The position numbers and the translations under genes were made by a program. This document shows positions 43,906-54,125 of a stretch of 64,000 bases of DNA, one piece after another; the stretch's first letter is position 1, and the number at the start of each line of letters is the position of its first letter. Origin of the DNA: Bacteroides sp. (GTDB lineage: Bacteria > Bacteroidota > Bacteroidia > Bacteroidales > Bacteroidaceae); NCBI GenBank assembly GCA_021201335.1, contig JAJQFD010000042.1, positions 1 through 64,000 of the forward strand, in the 5' to 3' direction. A model generated the notes under the pieces. It was not told the origin of the DNA, ran no database searches, and saw only the letters and a list, made by a program, of their open reading frames with translations.

Positions 43906-44679
43906 ATGAAAATAGCTATCATTGGTGCCGGAAATATGGGTGGGGCAATTGCCCGCGGATTAACATTAGGGACTCTTATAAAGCCATCAGATATTAGGAT
44001 TGCCGATCGCTCCGAAAAGGCATTGACAAAACTTACTGATTTCAACTCAGAGATCCAAACTACAGCTAATAACCAGCAAGCCATTGATGAAGCAGATATT
44101 GTTATTTTGGCTGTAAAGCCGTGGCTTATGAAAGAAGTAATCAACCAACTTACTTTTGACATTGAAAAGCAGATAATTGTTTCCATCGCAGCAGGAATCT
44201 CTTTATCCGAATATGCAGACTGGATTAATCCTGCAGCCACTATCTTTCGGTTGGTACCTAATACTGCTATATCCGAACTGGCCAGTATGACTTTAATTGC
44301 TTCATTAAACGCTACTACTGAACAAGAGCAACTCTTGCTGAACATTTTCAATGAGTTGGGACTGGCTATGCTTATCCCTGAAAAACAAATACCAGCTACT
44401 ACTGCCCTTACTTCCTGTGGTATTGCATTTGTTCTGAAATACATCCAGGCAGGATTACAGGCAGGTGTGGAAATGGGTATCTATCCCAAAGACGCCATGA
44501 AAATGGTAGCACAGTCAGTGAAAGGTGCCGCAGAACTTATCCTAAACAATGATACCCACCCTTCTGTCGAAATTGATAAAGTAACAACTCCAGGAGGTAT
44601 TACGATTAAAGGTATTAATGAGCTGGATCATGACGGATTTACCTCGGCAATTATTAAAGCCATGAAAATAAGTTCTTGA
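43906..44679 (+). CDS. proC: Pyrroline-5-carboxylate reductase
   Basis: A 257-residue ProC. The Rossmann motif IAIIGAGNMGGAIARGL is at the N-terminus (residues 3-19), ILAVKPWLMKEV (about 68-79) follows, and the C-terminal signature VTTPGGITIKGINEL (about 227-241) is intact. It reduces pyrroline-5-carboxylate to proline with NAD(P)H. Placed right after argD, it links arginine and proline synthesis through their common precursor, glutamate semialdehyde. Confidence 0.95.
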   Translation: MKIAIIGAGNMGGAIARGLTLGTLIKPSDIRIADRSEKALTKLTDFNSEIQTTANNQQAIDEADIVILAVKPWLMKEVINQLTFDIEKQIIVSIAAGISLSEYADWINPAATIFRLVPNTAISELASMTLIASLNATTEQEQLLLNIFNELGLAMLIPEKQIPATTALTSCGIAFVLKYIQAGLQAGVEMGIYPKDAMKMVAQSVKGAAELILNNDTHPSVEIDKVTTPGGITIKGINELDHDGFTSAIIKAMKISS

Positions 44680-44703
44680 ATTTATAAACTTAAAGACTAA
44701 AAT

Positions 44704-45258
44704 ATGAACGACCAGATCAAGCAAATCGCAGAACGCCTGCGTGGATTACGCGAAGTTCTTGAATTAACTGCCGAAGAACTAGCAGCTGAAAGCGGAATCA
44801 ACCTGGAAGAATATCAGCTTGCTGAAACAGGTGATTACGATATCTCCGTCAGTATGCTCCAAAAGATTGCCCGCAAGTATAATATTGCACTGGATGCACT
44901 CATGTTCGACGAAGAGCCGAAGATGAGCAGCTATTTTGTAACTCGTGCTGGAAAAGGAGTTTCCATCGAACGCACAAAAGCTTATAAATATCAATCGTTG
45001 GCATCTGGCTTTATGAAACGCGAGGCCGACCCTTTTATTGTTACAGTAGAGCCGAAAGCAGAAGAAACTCCGATGCATTATAACAGTCATAACGGACAGG
45101 AGTTTAATTATGTTTTGGAAGGACGCTTGTTATTAAGCATTGACGGCCGGGAACTGATACTGAATGAGGGTGACAGCATCTACTTCAATTCAACACTCTC
45201 CCATGGAATGAAAGCACTGGATGGTAAGAAAGTTCGTTTTCTTGCTGTTATTCTTTGA
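44704..45258 (+). CDS. XRE-cupin transcription regulator
   Basis: A 184-residue regulator with an N-terminal Cro/CI-type HTH (residues about 8-62; ELTAEELAAESGINLEEYQL) and a C-terminal cupin barrel (about 110-183; HYNSHNGQEFNYVLEGRLLL and NEGDSIYFNSTLSHGM). Such HTH-cupin proteins sense a small ligand and control nearby genes. It lies 24 bases behind proC and before the acyl-CoA ligase, which is its likely target, as seen with similar gene pairs in this genus. Confidence 0.85.
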   Translation: MNDQIKQIAERLRGLREVLELTAEELAAESGINLEEYQLAETGDYDISVSMLQKIARKYNIALDALMFDEEPKMSSYFVTRAGKGVSIERTKAYKYQSLASGFMKREADPFIVTVEPKAEETPMHYNSHNGQEFNYVLEGRLLLSIDGRELILNEGDSIYFNSTLSHGMKALDGKKVRFLAVIL

Positions 45259-45386
45259 GTTTTTAAGTTTGTGAGTTCTTAAGTTTTTAAGTTTACTATG
45301 CAGTATCTTATTTTTCAACTTAAGAATCTAAAAACACACTTGATGAAAAACTCTAAAACTTATAAACTAATAACTCAAAAACTAAA
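45259..45386. repeat. AT-rich hairpin repeat, copy 2
   Basis: The spacer between regulator and ligase is made of AAGTTTTTAAGTTT-type runs and, on its right half, their complements (AAAACTCTAAAACTTATAAAC). It is similar in style to 41684-41780 and 51121-51275. Confidence 0.5.
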
Positions 45387-47042
45387 ATGGTAGAAAGATT
45401 TTTATCTCAAACAACCTTCACTTCACAAGAAGATTTTAAAGAAAACCTTCACATAAATGTACCGGAGAACTTCAATTTCGGTTTTGATATAGTAGATGAA
45501 TGGGCTGCTAAAGCCCCGGGCAAGCGCGCATTACTCTGGACAAATGATAAAGAGGAATGCCATGAATTCACTTTCGGTGATATTAAAAAATATACGGACA
45601 TGACTGCATCTTACTTCCAAAGCCTCGGAATAGGTCATGGAGATATGGTTATGCTTATACTAAAGCGCAGATACGAATTCTGGTTCAGTATTATTGCCCT
45701 CCATAAAATCGGAGCAGTAGTTATTCCGGCAACACATCTTCTTACCAAAAAAGATATCATTTATCGTTGTAATGCAGCAGACATTAAAATGATTGTTGCT
45801 GCCGGCGAAGATATCATTCTAAAGCATATTGAAGATGCAATGCCTGAATCACCCAGTGTTAAAAAGCTAGTCAGTATAGGGCCGAATGTACCGGAAGGTT
45901 TTGAAGATTTTCATCAGGGGATAGAAAATGCGTCTCCTTTCATCCGCCCAGCATCTGTTAATACCAATGATGATATATCCATCATGTACTTTACATCAGG
46001 AACAACGGGAGAGCCTAAAATGGTAGCTCACGATTTTACCTATCCGTTGGGACATATTACAACTGCCACTTACTGGCACAATCTTCATGAAAACAGCCTC
46101 CACCTTACCATTGCTGATACCGGATGGGGAAAAGCAGTATGGGGAAAGCTATATGGTCAATGGATAGCTGGTGCGACTATATTCGTTTATGACCATGAAA
46201 AATTTGTTCCTGCGGAAATACTACAAAAAATTAATAAATATCGGATTACTTCCCTGTGTGCTCCTCCTACCATTTTCCGTTTCCTGATCCGGGAAGATTT
46301 GAGTCAGTATGATCTTTCTTCCCTGGAATATTGTACCATAGCTGGTGAAGCACTCAATCCTTCGGTATTTGAAAACTTCCTGAAACTAACAGGTATCAAG
46401 CTTATGGAAGGATTCGGTCAAACCGAAACGACATTGACTATTGCAACCTTCCCCTGGATGGAACCGAAACCGGGAAGTATGGGTATGCCCAATCCACAAT
46501 ACAATGTAGATTTAATTGACCACGAAGGTCGTTCAGTAGAAGCTGGAGAACAAGGCCAGATAGTACTCCGTACAGATAAAGGTAAATCAGTCGGATTATT
46601 CAAAGAATATTACCGTGATGATGAACGAACACAGGAAACCTGGCATGATGGCATCTATTATACAGGTGATGTAGCCTGGAGAGATGAAGATGGTTATTAC
46701 TGGTTTGTGGGCCGCACAGACGATGTAATAAAAAGTTCCGGATACCGTATTGGGCCGTTTGAAGTAGAAAGTGCGCTGATGACTCATCCGGCGGTAGTTG
46801 AATGTGCGATTACCGGTGTACCGGATGAAATTCGTGGCCAGATAGTAAAAGCAACCGTTATACTTGCAAAAGAATATAAAGAACAGGCAGGAGAGGAACT
46901 AGTGAAGGAATTGCAGAACCATGTAAAGAAAGTTACCGCTCCTTATAAATATCCACGTCTTATAGAATTTGTGGAAGAATTGCCTAAAACAATCAGCGGA
47001 AAAATCCGCCGGGTAGAGATCAGAGAAAACGATGAAAAGTGA
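45387..47042 (+). CDS. Acyl-CoA synthetase (AMP-forming), medium-chain type
   Basis: A 551-residue ANL-superfamily ligase. YFTSGTTGEPKMVAHD (about residues 202-217) is the ATP-binding P-loop. GFGQTETTL (about 349-357) and YTGDVAWRDEDGYYWFVGRTDDVIK (about 425-448; A8 hinge) follow, and the catalytic Lys lies in PKTISGKIRR near the end. It activates a carboxylic acid to acyl-AMP and then acyl-CoA. Similar Bacteroides proteins are annotated as acetyl- or medium-chain acyl-CoA synthetases; the substrate is not decided here. It may be regulated by the XRE-cupin protein. Confidence 0.9.
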   Translation: MVERFLSQTTFTSQEDFKENLHINVPENFNFGFDIVDEWAAKAPGKRALLWTNDKEECHEFTFGDIKKYTDMTASYFQSLGIGHGDMVMLILKRRYEFWFSIIALHKIGAVVIPATHLLTKKDIIYRCNAADIKMIVAAGEDIILKHIEDAMPESPSVKKLVSIGPNVPEGFEDFHQGIENASPFIRPASVNTNDDISIMYFTSGTTGEPKMVAHDFTYPLGHITTATYWHNLHENSLHLTIADTGWGKAVWGKLYGQWIAGATIFVYDHEKFVPAEILQKINKYRITSLCAPPTIFRFLIREDLSQYDLSSLEYCTIAGEALNPSVFENFLKLTGIKLMEGFGQTETTLTIATFPWMEPKPGSMGMPNPQYNVDLIDHEGRSVEAGEQGQIVLRTDKGKSVGLFKEYYRDDERTQETWHDGIYYTGDVAWRDEDGYYWFVGRTDDVIKSSGYRIGPFEVESALMTHPAVVECAITGVPDEIRGQIVKATVILAKEYKEQAGEELVKELQNHVKKVTAPYKYPRLIEFVEELPKTISGKIRRVEIRENDEK

Positions 47043-47157
47043 TCCTGTAATTCCTATTGCGAACGTTTGCATAAAGATTTAACTATTTTCCGGCTAACTA
47101 TTTTATTAAATGTGATATTAAACTCATATATTTGTTCAGTTTGAATTAGAAATTAAG

Positions 47158-47367
47158 ATGATGATGAACACTAAGAGAAAGAGGTCACAAGTAAATGTTT
47201 TCAAAGGTAGCCCCTGGGAAATAGCAGCATTAATTAATTTGTTGAACGCAGCTTATCTGCACGCATCTATTGTTGATAACGGCAGTAAAGATATACATCT
47301 GTTTGTTCCAAGTGAAGAATATACTGCAGCAATGAAAGTGATTAATGGTAGAGAGAGCAAATTGTAA
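47158..47367 (+). CDS. Small DUF2007-like protein
   Basis: A 69-residue protein. The core VNVFKGSPWEIAALINLLNA then SIVDNGSKDIHLFVPSEEY looks like the DUF2007 signal-transducing fold, where a short strand and a helix are followed by two strands. It stands alone between the ligase and a strong terminator. The start could also be Met 3. Role unknown. Confidence 0.6.
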   Translation: MMMNTKRKRSQVNVFKGSPWEIAALINLLNAAYLHASIVDNGSKDIHLFVPSEEYTAAMKVINGRESKL

Positions 47368-47433
47368 TTCGCTACCAAATTAGGTATGTGGTCTTAAATG
47401 GTTTGAGATTAAATTTTGAAACCTTAAAATGGT

Positions 47434-47511
47434 AACAAGAACTCTGATTATTCAGTATTTTATAAAGACGATAACATCTTGAATGAATGCTGAATAATCA
47501 GGGTTCTTGTT
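47434..47511. terminator. Long bidirectional hairpin between convergent genes
   Basis: Two 22-base arms (47434-47455 and 47490-47511) pair with one mismatch across a 34-base loop. It lies between the plus-strand 69-residue gene and the minus-strand operon. Confidence 0.6.
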
Positions 47512-47523
47512 GCTAATAGGATT

Positions 47524-48357
47524 TTATTCATTCACCGCATCGCAAACAGAACACTTTCCTTTCTTTTTCATTTTACTCCCACAATTCCCACATTTATATT
47601 TATATTGAAAAGAAGTAGCGACTTTGAATATAAAGACTCCGATAAGAGCCAGGAGAAAAACATATCCAATACCTGAAGGAGTACTCCACACAAAGAAAAG
47701 ATAGCATATTATACAAGCTGATAGTAAACCTAATAAATAAAGAAGTGCCTGTCCGGGAGATAAATGTCGAAAAGCCTCTTCAATAGTGGTTAACCCAACA
47801 ATAAATACAGCCCAAACGCTTATCAGAAAACAGGCAAGCAAACCTGGTAATCTTATTGGAGAGAGTGTGGGGTTAAAAAAGTAGTACTGCCACATTTCGG
47901 GAGCAAAAAGTTGAATAGATTCATAGAGTGTAGCACTCACAGACATTAACAAACACAGAAATAACGGATATAAACTGTCAATGTCATTTAATAATACAAA
48001 TGGAATTCTTTTTCTACAGGATAAACGCACTAAAATCAAACAGACGAAAAGGGCTATAACTGCAATAAAATAAGGTAAATAGGCATTACTAAAAAAGTGG
48101 ATAAACTGAGAAATAGTCTCTGTGGGTACAAAAGATTCAGCCAAATCTTTTTGTCGAATCCAACCTTGTATTTCTTCACTATGGGCCAATTTTACCCAGA
48201 GTGAATCTGCCAGATCTTCAGGATGTACTTCAAATTCAGCTACTACTACCTGGTCGCCTTTATAAAGAAAAACAGAATCTTTTAAAGGGAGTAACTTTAA
48301 AGAAACAGAATCAGCATATAGCTCCAGATTTGCTCCACGTATTAAGAATGGATTCAT
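47524..48357 (-). CDS. Membrane protein with C-terminal zinc ribbon
   Basis: A 277-residue protein when started at the ATG at 48357, whose ATGA overlaps the upstream stop; an 11-residue longer form is possible. The first 95 residues form an SH3-like extracytoplasmic or cytosolic region (LYADSVSLKLLP, EIQGWIRQKDL). Five hydrophobic segments follow (for instance YFIAVIALFVCLILVRL and LLACFLISVWAVFIVGLT). The tail is CGNCGSKMKKKGKCSVC, a four-Cys zinc ribbon. Function unknown. Confidence 0.75.
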   Translation of the reverse strand: MNPFLIRGANLELYADSVSLKLLPLKDSVFLYKGDQVVVAEFEVHPEDLADSLWVKLAHSEEIQGWIRQKDLAESFVPTETISQFIHFFSNAYLPYFIAVIALFVCLILVRLSCRKRIPFVLLNDIDSLYPLFLCLLMSVSATLYESIQLFAPEMWQYYFFNPTLSPIRLPGLLACFLISVWAVFIVGLTTIEEAFRHLSPGQALLYLLGLLSACIICYLFFVWSTPSGIGYVFLLALIGVFIFKVATSFQYKYKCGNCGSKMKKKGKCSVCDAVNE

Positions 48358-50177
48358 ACGGCTAATACTTTCATTTGGCAGTTTTTGCAATCAAATACCA
48401 ACCGGAACCGTTTTCCATCTGTAGATTGCAGATAAAAAGGTTCTTTGTAAGAGAGCTGCCCTTTCTGATGGACAGTGCACCACCCCATACTATATTTAAT
48501 GCAGTGTTTACAAAACATTAATACAGCTTCTTCCAAAGGTTGTTTTTCAAAAGCAGGAGCAACTTTTTGTACACCGTGTTCCTTATAAAAAGAAACAGCC
48601 TCAGAATTGGATACATTTCCTAAATAAGTAAGCTCTTTTTCAGGATAATGAGGAGGATCTGAATTTAGTATTGCGATTTCTCTTCTATAGGTAATATTAC
48701 GTGCAATTATCAGCTTCTCGGTTGCTTTTCTGCGATAGTCTGCCAAAACTGAAGCAGGCAAAAACCAGTTCCTTGAAAAATTTACTTCAATCTGTTCCGC
48801 ATAAAAAGGGGTATTACCCAGTTTTCCTAATTGAGCCTTCATATTCTCAACCTGCGGAGTACGTCCTAATTCTTTTTCATGAGGAAGAACAACCGTGATG
48901 CTGTTTTCATCTTCATCCATCAGAGTCAATGAAAACCCATAGTTATTCTCCTTTAAATGAACGAAGATGGATATTTTACGATCGGAAGATTTCCGAGCCA
49001 GAACCTTCTCAAATTCCTGATCGAAATTACGGTATATAGTTGTACGAGGTTTTATTTTAGGCATTTCCTGAGGATAAAGTCGGTTCCCATCTACTTTATT
49101 GATCCGAAAGCCTTGTAATTTACCTTGCTCATCCACAAAGCAGGCACCATCACCATTATTAAATGATTTCACTCCAGCCACTGTAAGATAATTCCCTCGG
49201 ATTTCTTTTAATCGTCCCATTTCTTCTCCCAGGGACTTAGGTGTATCAAAAGAATGAATCCCGGGCCCTCTCCCATTTAAAAAATAATGAGTAAATCCGC
49301 GCGTAAAGCTTTTATTTAACTGTGGTTTGAAATCAAAAGTACAAATACCTGAAGAGGAACAAATATATTCTTTTCTACGCTTAAATAATAAATCTAGTTT
49401 CTGTCGGTAAGCAGCCGTTACGTTTTTCACATAGGAAACATCCTTCAACCGCCCTTCTATTTTTAAGGACGAAACTCCTGCGTCCAGAAGTTGCTCCAAC
49501 TGCTCAATTTGATTCAAGTCTTTTAATGAAAGCAAATGTTTGTTCCGCATAATTACCTTCCCCTCAGCATCGGTCAATGTAAAAGGAAGTCTGCAGAATT
49601 GGGCACATTCTCCGCGGTTGGCACTTCTGCCAAAGCAAGCCTGACTGACATAGCATTGCCCACTATAACTAACACAAAGTGCTCCATGCACAAATACTTC
49701 TAGAGGTACAGAAGTCGCCTTATGAATCTGATGAATCTCTGTCAACGAAAGTTCCCTTGCAAGAACTATCTGACGAAAACCAACCTGCTCAAGGAATTTG
49801 ACTTTCTCAATCGTCCGGTTATCCATTTGTGTACTGGCATGTAACGGTATAGGGGGCAATTTCAAGCGGGTAATTCCCATATCCTGAATGATTAAAGCAT
49901 CCACACCAATCCGATACAAAGACCAGATCATTTTTTCTGTTTCACCCAACTCATCATCCTGAAGAATAGTATTGAGTGTAACATATACTCTTACGTGATA
50001 AAGATGAGCATAAGATACCAACTGAGCTATATTCTCCAAAGAATTTACAGCAGCAGCACGGGCACCAAACTTCGGAGCACCAATATATACGGCATCTGCA
50101 CCATGATCCACAGCAGCTATTCCACACTCCAGATTTTTGGCAGGAGCGAGAAGCTCAATGTTCCGCTGTTTAATCAT
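48354..50177 (-). CDS. Peptidase U32 family protein
   Basis: A 607-residue protein. It begins [20 protein letters not shown] and has the U32 signature [16 protein letters not shown] (about residues 158-173), followed by more Cys ([17 protein letters not shown]), typical of the iron-sulfur RNA-modifying members such as RlhA/TrhP. The C-terminal half would be the DUF3656-type region. Despite the name, studied members modify rRNA or tRNA by hydroxylation with prephenate-derived chemistry; which one this is remains open. It overlaps metA and the following gene by 4 bases each, so the three are coupled. Confidence 0.85.
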   Translation of the reverse strand: MIKQRNIELLAPAKNLECGIAAVDHGADAVYIGAPKFGARAAAVNSLENIAQLVSYAHLYHVRVYVTLNTILQDDELGETEKMIWSLYRIGVDALIIQDMGITRLKLPPIPLHASTQMDNRTIEKVKFLEQVGFRQIVLARELSLTEIHQIHKATSVPLEVFVHGALCVSYSGQCYVSQACFGRSANRGECAQFCRLPFTLTDAEGKVIMRNKHLLSLKDLNQIEQLEQLLDAGVSSLKIEGRLKDVSYVKNVTAAYRQKLDLLFKRRKEYICSSSGICTFDFKPQLNKSFTRGFTHYFLNGRGPGIHSFDTPKSLGEEMGRLKEIRGNYLTVAGVKSFNNGDGACFVDEQGKLQGFRINKVDGNRLYPQEMPKIKPRTTIYRNFDQEFEKVLARKSSDRKISIFVHLKENNYGFSLTLMDEDENSITVVLPHEKELGRTPQVENMKAQLGKLGNTPFYAEQIEVNFSRNWFLPASVLADYRRKATEKLIIARNITYRREIAILNSDPPHYPEKELTYLGNVSNSEAVSFYKEHGVQKVAPAFEKQPLEEAVLMFCKHCIKYSMGWCTVHQKGQLSYKEPFYLQSTDGKRFRLVFDCKNCQMKVLAV

Positions 50178-51091
50178 TGAATTTCCTCAATATTAAATGG
50201 AGTTTCCTGGTATACATAATAGTTCAACCAGTTTGAAAACAGTAAATTTGCATGTCCCCGCCAACGTACCAACGGGCCAAGTGCAGGATCGTCATTGCGA
50301 TAATAATTAAACGGTATTTCAATCGGAAGGCCTTTATCCAGATCGCGACGATATTCCGTATCCAATGTGAATGGCGAATATTCCGAGTGTCCAGTTACAA
50401 AAAATTCACGACCATTACGGGCCATTACCATATATACCCCCGAATCAGCCGATTCAGAAAGTAAGGTTAGTTCAGGCTTTTCCAATATATCTTCCCGACG
50501 TATCTCTGTATAACGACTATGAGGAACATAGAAAACATCATCAAAACCTCTGAAAATAGGCCATAATGGCTCGAGTGGAGTATGTTCAAAAACACCAAAC
50601 ATTTTCTTATTGAGTGGATATTTTGGAACCCCGTAATGATGATAAAGTCCTGCCTGAGCTGCCCAACAAATATAAAGTGTGGAAGTAACATGGGTACGCG
50701 CCCAGTCGAATATATCTTTCATTTCATCCCAGTAATTTACTTCTTCAAATTCCATTTGCTCCACAGGTGCGCCAGTTATAATCATACCGTCGTATTTATC
50801 GTTACGTATCTCATCAAAATCCGTATAAAAAGCCTTCATATGTTCAATAGGTGTATTCTTTGAAGTATGGCTTTTAATTTTCATGAAAGTAATTTCCACC
50901 TGCAGAGGAGAATTGGATAATAAACGTACAAGGTCTGTCTCCGTCGTAATCTTTAACGGCATCAGGTTTAAAACCACAATACGCAATGGACGAATATCCT
51001 GTTGGGTTGCACGAGAGGTATCTATAACAAAAATATTCTCCTCTTTAAGTATCTCTATAGCAGGTAGTTTATCTGGTAAATTTAATGGCAT
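50174..51091 (-). CDS. metA: Homoserine O-acyltransferase MetA, probably acetyl-specific
   Basis: A 305-residue MetA-family enzyme, first step of methionine synthesis from homoserine. The catalytic Cys is in [15 protein letters not shown] (about residues 140-154); His and Glu are in VTGHSEYSP (about 232-240). In the specificity loop [13 protein letters not shown] (about 106-118), Glu stands where E. coli, a succinyl enzyme, has Gly 111 (APLG). Published work on Bacillus MetA links Glu at that place with acetyl-CoA use, so I predict acetyl transfer. It starts the operon with the U32 gene (4-base overlap). Confidence 0.9.
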   Translation of the reverse strand: MPLNLPDKLPAIEILKEENIFVIDTSRATQQDIRPLRIVVLNLMPLKITTETDLVRLLSNSPLQVEITFMKIKSHTSKNTPIEHMKAFYTDFDEIRNDKYDGMIITGAPVEQMEFEEVNYWDEMKDIFDWARTHVTSTLYICWAAQAGLYHHYGVPKYPLNKKMFGVFEHTPLEPLWPIFRGFDDVFYVPHSRYTEIRREDILEKPELTLLSESADSGVYMVMARNGREFFVTGHSEYSPFTLDTEYRRDLDKGLPIEIPFNYYRNDDPALGPLVRWRGHANLLFSNWLNYYVYQETPFNIEEIQ

Positions 51092-51120
51092 GGTATAAAT
51101 CTTTTATTTAAATACAAAAA

Positions 51121-51275
51121 TACGATTTAAGTTCTTAAGTCCGTTCGTTTTTAAGTTCTTAAGTTTTATAGCTTTTATTCTTAATACTGACTTCTAAATT
51201 TTAAATCTGTGGTTAAAGGCAATCTGAATGGCTAACTTATAATCTCAAAAGCTATAAACTTAAAAACTTAAAGCT
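51121..51275. repeat. AT-rich hairpin repeat, copy 3
   Basis: TTAAGTTTTATAGCTTTT (51159-51176) pairs with AAAAGCTATAAACTTAA (51247-51263), one base bulged. Flanks are again AAGTTCTTAAGT-type. It separates metA from the ferredoxin gene. Confidence 0.55.
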
Positions 51276-51343
51276 CTTATTTAGAAGCATTCCAAATTAA
51301 CCAAATTTATACATGGATTACCTCGTAAATTGAAGAAAACCCT

Positions 51344-51351
51344 TACATTTG
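51344..51351 (+). promoter_or_regulatory. -7 box of the ferredoxin gene
   Basis: TACATTTG fits the consensus, 38 bases before the ATG. Confidence 0.5.
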
Positions 51352-51389
51352 TCCTGCAAATTAGTACTAATATTTAAATTTTGAACAAA

Positions 51390-51557
51390 ATGGCTTACGT
51401 AATTAATGACGACTGTATTGCTTGCGGTTCTTGTATCGACGAATGTCCGGTAGAAGCAATATCTGAAGGTGATATCTATACTATAGACCCAGAAGTATGT
51501 ACCGACTGTGGCACTTGCGCTGATATTTGCCCGTCCGAAGCAATTCATCCTGCTTAA
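51390..51557 (+). CDS. 2[4Fe-4S] ferredoxin, 55 residues
   Basis: A short intact gene, MAYVINDDCIACGSCIDECP to EAIHPA. It has two CxxCxxCxxxCP clusters: CIACGSCIDECPVEAI (residues about 9-24) and CTDCGTCADICPSEAI (about 37-52), the clostridial-type pattern of eight Cys. It is a soluble low-potential electron carrier, used for instance by pyruvate:ferredoxin oxidoreductase. Monocistronic, with its own promoter and a perfect terminator. Confidence 0.96.
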   Translation: MAYVINDDCIACGSCIDECPVEAISEGDIYTIDPEVCTDCGTCADICPSEAIHPA

Positions 51558-51581
51558 TTTTTAGCAGAGTAATAAATAACG

Positions 51582-51610
51582 AAGGGCTGTCCCCCACGGG
51601 AACAGCCCTT
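51582..51610 (+). terminator. Terminator of the ferredoxin gene
   Basis: AAGGGCTGT pairs with ACAGCCCTT around a GC-rich loop, followed by TTA and T-rich sequence. It can also serve the converging aminotransferase gene. Confidence 0.8.
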
Positions 51611-51633
51611 TATTGTATCGTGGAGTTTTTGAG

Positions 51634-52827
51634 TTAACTTAACCTAGCTAATGCTTCTTTTATACGACGCATAGCTTCAACAATGTTTTCATCTGAAGTA
51701 GCATAGCTCATGCGAATACAATCGGGAGCACCGAAAGCTGTACCACCCACACAAGCCACATGACCTTCTTCCAATAAATACATCGCTAAATCACCTGCAT
51801 CATTGATCTTGCGTTCACCTGCTGATTTGCCATAATACGAATCACATTTAGGGAAAAGATAGAAAGCACCCTGAGGTACATTTACTTCAAATCCAGGAAC
51901 TTCTTTTGCAAGCTTCACAATCAAATCACGGCGACGTTCAAATGCTTTACGCATTTCTTCAACCGGAGCCTGATCTCCTACATAGGCAGCTTCCGCTGCT
52001 TTTTGAGATACTGAGCAAGGGCCTGACGTATATTGTCCCTGTAATTTATTACAGGCAGAAACAATCCACTGGGGACCCGCAATAAAACCGATTCTCCAAC
52101 CTGTCATAGCATATGCCTTAGAAACACCATTCACAATTACTACGCGTTCACGTACTTCCGGGAATTGCGCAATACTCTGATGTTTTCCGATGTAATTAAT
52201 ATGTTCGTAAATTTCATCCGCAATAATAATTACCTGCGGATGTTTGGCTAAAATAGCAGCCAGTCCGGCTAACTCTTCTTTTGTATATACTGAACCGGTT
52301 GGATTCGATGGAGAACAAAGAATCAAAGCCTTGGTTTTAGAAGTAATAGCTGCATCCAATTGCTCCGGAGTAATTTTGAAATCCTGTTCAATGCCGGCAT
52401 GAACGATAATGCTCTTTCCTTCTGCCAATTTAACCATTTCAGGATAGCTTACCCAGTAGGGTGCCGGTATAATTACTTCATCTCCCGGATTTACCAATAC
52501 CATCAATACATTGCACACCGATTGTTTGGCACCATTGGAGCAAAGAATCTGGGCTGCTGTAAATTCCATATCATTTTCCTTCTTCAGCTTCTTCACGATT
52601 GCTTCACGTAAAGCCGGATATCCAGGTACTGGAGAATAACGTGAATAATTGTCATCCACAGCTTTCTTGGCAGCTTCTTTGATGTGATCCGGTGTGTTGA
52701 AGTCAGGCTCACCCACACTCAGATTAATTACATCAATGCCCTGAGCTTTCAACTCATTACTTTTCTGCGACATTGCCAGTGTCTCTGAAGGAGACAAACT
52801 GTTCAAACGATCTGATAACTGATTCAT
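51634..52827 (-). CDS. Class I aminotransferase (aspartate-type)
   Basis: A 397-residue PLP enzyme. INLSVGEPDFNTPDHI (about residues 34-49) binds substrate, CSPSNPTGSVY (about 172-182) and IIADEIYEHINY (about 202-213) hold cofactor contacts, and SKAYAMTGWRIGF (about 239-251) holds the PLP Lys. The C-terminal Arg in CIRMSYATS binds the alpha-carboxylate. The family includes AspC-type enzymes that pass amino groups between aspartate and 2-oxoglutarate; a wider or different substrate range is possible. Single gene. Confidence 0.9.
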   Translation of the reverse strand: MNQLSDRLNSLSPSETLAMSQKSNELKAQGIDVINLSVGEPDFNTPDHIKEAAKKAVDDNYSRYSPVPGYPALREAIVKKLKKENDMEFTAAQILCSNGAKQSVCNVLMVLVNPGDEVIIPAPYWVSYPEMVKLAEGKSIIVHAGIEQDFKITPEQLDAAITSKTKALILCSPSNPTGSVYTKEELAGLAAILAKHPQVIIIADEIYEHINYIGKHQSIAQFPEVRERVVIVNGVSKAYAMTGWRIGFIAGPQWIVSACNKLQGQYTSGPCSVSQKAAEAAYVGDQAPVEEMRKAFERRRDLIVKLAKEVPGFEVNVPQGAFYLFPKCDSYYGKSAGERKINDAGDLAMYLLEEGHVACVGGTAFGAPDCIRMSYATSDENIVEAMRRIKEALARLS

Positions 52828-52910
52828 CTTGGTTTAATTAAATGGATTTTCATTTGTAATTCGCTGCAAAATAAGCGAATATTTTTAATTTAAGAAAGTA
52901 AATCAGGCAT

Positions 52911-54125
52911 TTACTTGTTAAAATGAAGAGTATGCCCCATCCGTTCTTTTTTTGTTTTCAGATATTTCTCATTATAAGGATTAGGAACAATCTCAATGGG
53001 TATATTCTCCGTTATCTCTAGGCCATAGCCTTCCAGTCCTACACGTTTCACCGGATTGTTACTCATGAGTTTCATTTTAGTTACACCAATATCTCTCAAA
53101 ATATTAGCACCTACTCCGTAATCACGCTCGTCAATATCAAAACCTAAATGCAGATTAGCATCTACTGTATCCAATCCTTCTTCCTGTAATTTATAAGCCG
53201 CCATTTTATTCATCAGCCCAATACCACGTCCTTCCTGGTTCATATATACAACTACTCCTCTTCCGGCTTCTTCAATCATCTGCATCGCTTTGTGTAATTG
53301 TTCGCCACATTCGCAACGGCAGGAGCCAAAAATATCTCCGGTCATACAGGAAGAATGCACTCTTACCAAAATAGGTTCATCTTTTTCCCAAATGCCTTTG
53401 ATAAGAGCAACATGTTCCATTCCATTCGATTTTTGACGGAATGGAATCAAACGGAAATGTCCGTATTGAGTAGGCATATCCACCTCTACTCCTCTTTCGA
53501 CCAAAGATTCCATTTCTGAACGGTATGCAATCAAATCTCTGATAGAAACGATTTTAATACCGAACTTTTTCGAAACCTCCATTAACTGAGGGAGACGTGC
53601 CATGGTGCCGTCTTCGTTAATAATTTCAATTAATGCACCTGCAGGGTAAAGACCGGCTAACCGGGCAAAATCAATGGTTGCTTCGGTATGCCCTGCCCGG
53701 CGTAAAACGCCTCTCGTACGAGCCCGCAACGGACTTAAGTGTCCAGGACGTCCCAGATCACCTGGTTGGGTTTTAGGATCGGCCAGTGCACGGATAGTTG
53801 CCGCGCGGTCGTGCATGGAAACACCCGTAGTACAACCTTTCAATAAATCAACGGTTACTGTAAAAGGAGTTTCATAAATAGAGGTATTGGATGATACCTG
53901 CATTTCCAACTCCAGTTCAGCACAACGTTCTTCTGTGATTGGTGCGCAAAGAACTCCTCTACCATGAGTCATCATAAAGTTAACGGCTTCGGGGGTTATC
54001 TTTTCAGCTGCAATAATAAAATCTCCTTCATTCTCACGATCTTCGTCGTCAACAACAATCAGAAACTTACCCTCTCTAAAATCGGCAATTGCTTCTTCTA
54101 TCGTATTTAATTTTATTTCTTCCAT
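52911..54125 (-). CDS. ribBA: Bifunctional RibBA: DHBP synthase / GTP cyclohydrolase II
   Basis: A 404-residue fusion at the start of riboflavin synthesis. The N-terminal half has [20 protein letters not shown] (about residues 18-37) and GRPGHLSPL plus [14 protein letters not shown], the RibB signature. The C-terminal half has [20 protein letters not shown] (about 258-277) with the three zinc Cys of RibA, and [13 protein letters not shown]. One half makes dihydroxybutanone phosphate from ribulose 5-phosphate, the other opens GTP. It overlaps the LptF/LptG gene by 13 bases, so the two are in one operon. Confidence 0.95.
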   Translation of the reverse strand: MEEIKLNTIEEAIADFREGKFLIVVDDEDRENEGDFIIAAEKITPEAVNFMMTHGRGVLCAPITEERCAELELEMQVSSNTSIYETPFTVTVDLLKGCTTGVSMHDRAATIRALADPKTQPGDLGRPGHLSPLRARTRGVLRRAGHTEATIDFARLAGLYPAGALIEIINEDGTMARLPQLMEVSKKFGIKIVSIRDLIAYRSEMESLVERGVEVDMPTQYGHFRLIPFRQKSNGMEHVALIKGIWEKDEPILVRVHSSCMTGDIFGSCRCECGEQLHKAMQMIEEAGRGVVVYMNQEGRGIGLMNKMAAYKLQEEGLDTVDANLHLGFDIDERDYGVGANILRDIGVTKMKLMSNNPVKRVGLEGYGLEITENIPIEIVPNPYNEKYLKTKKERMGHTLHFNK

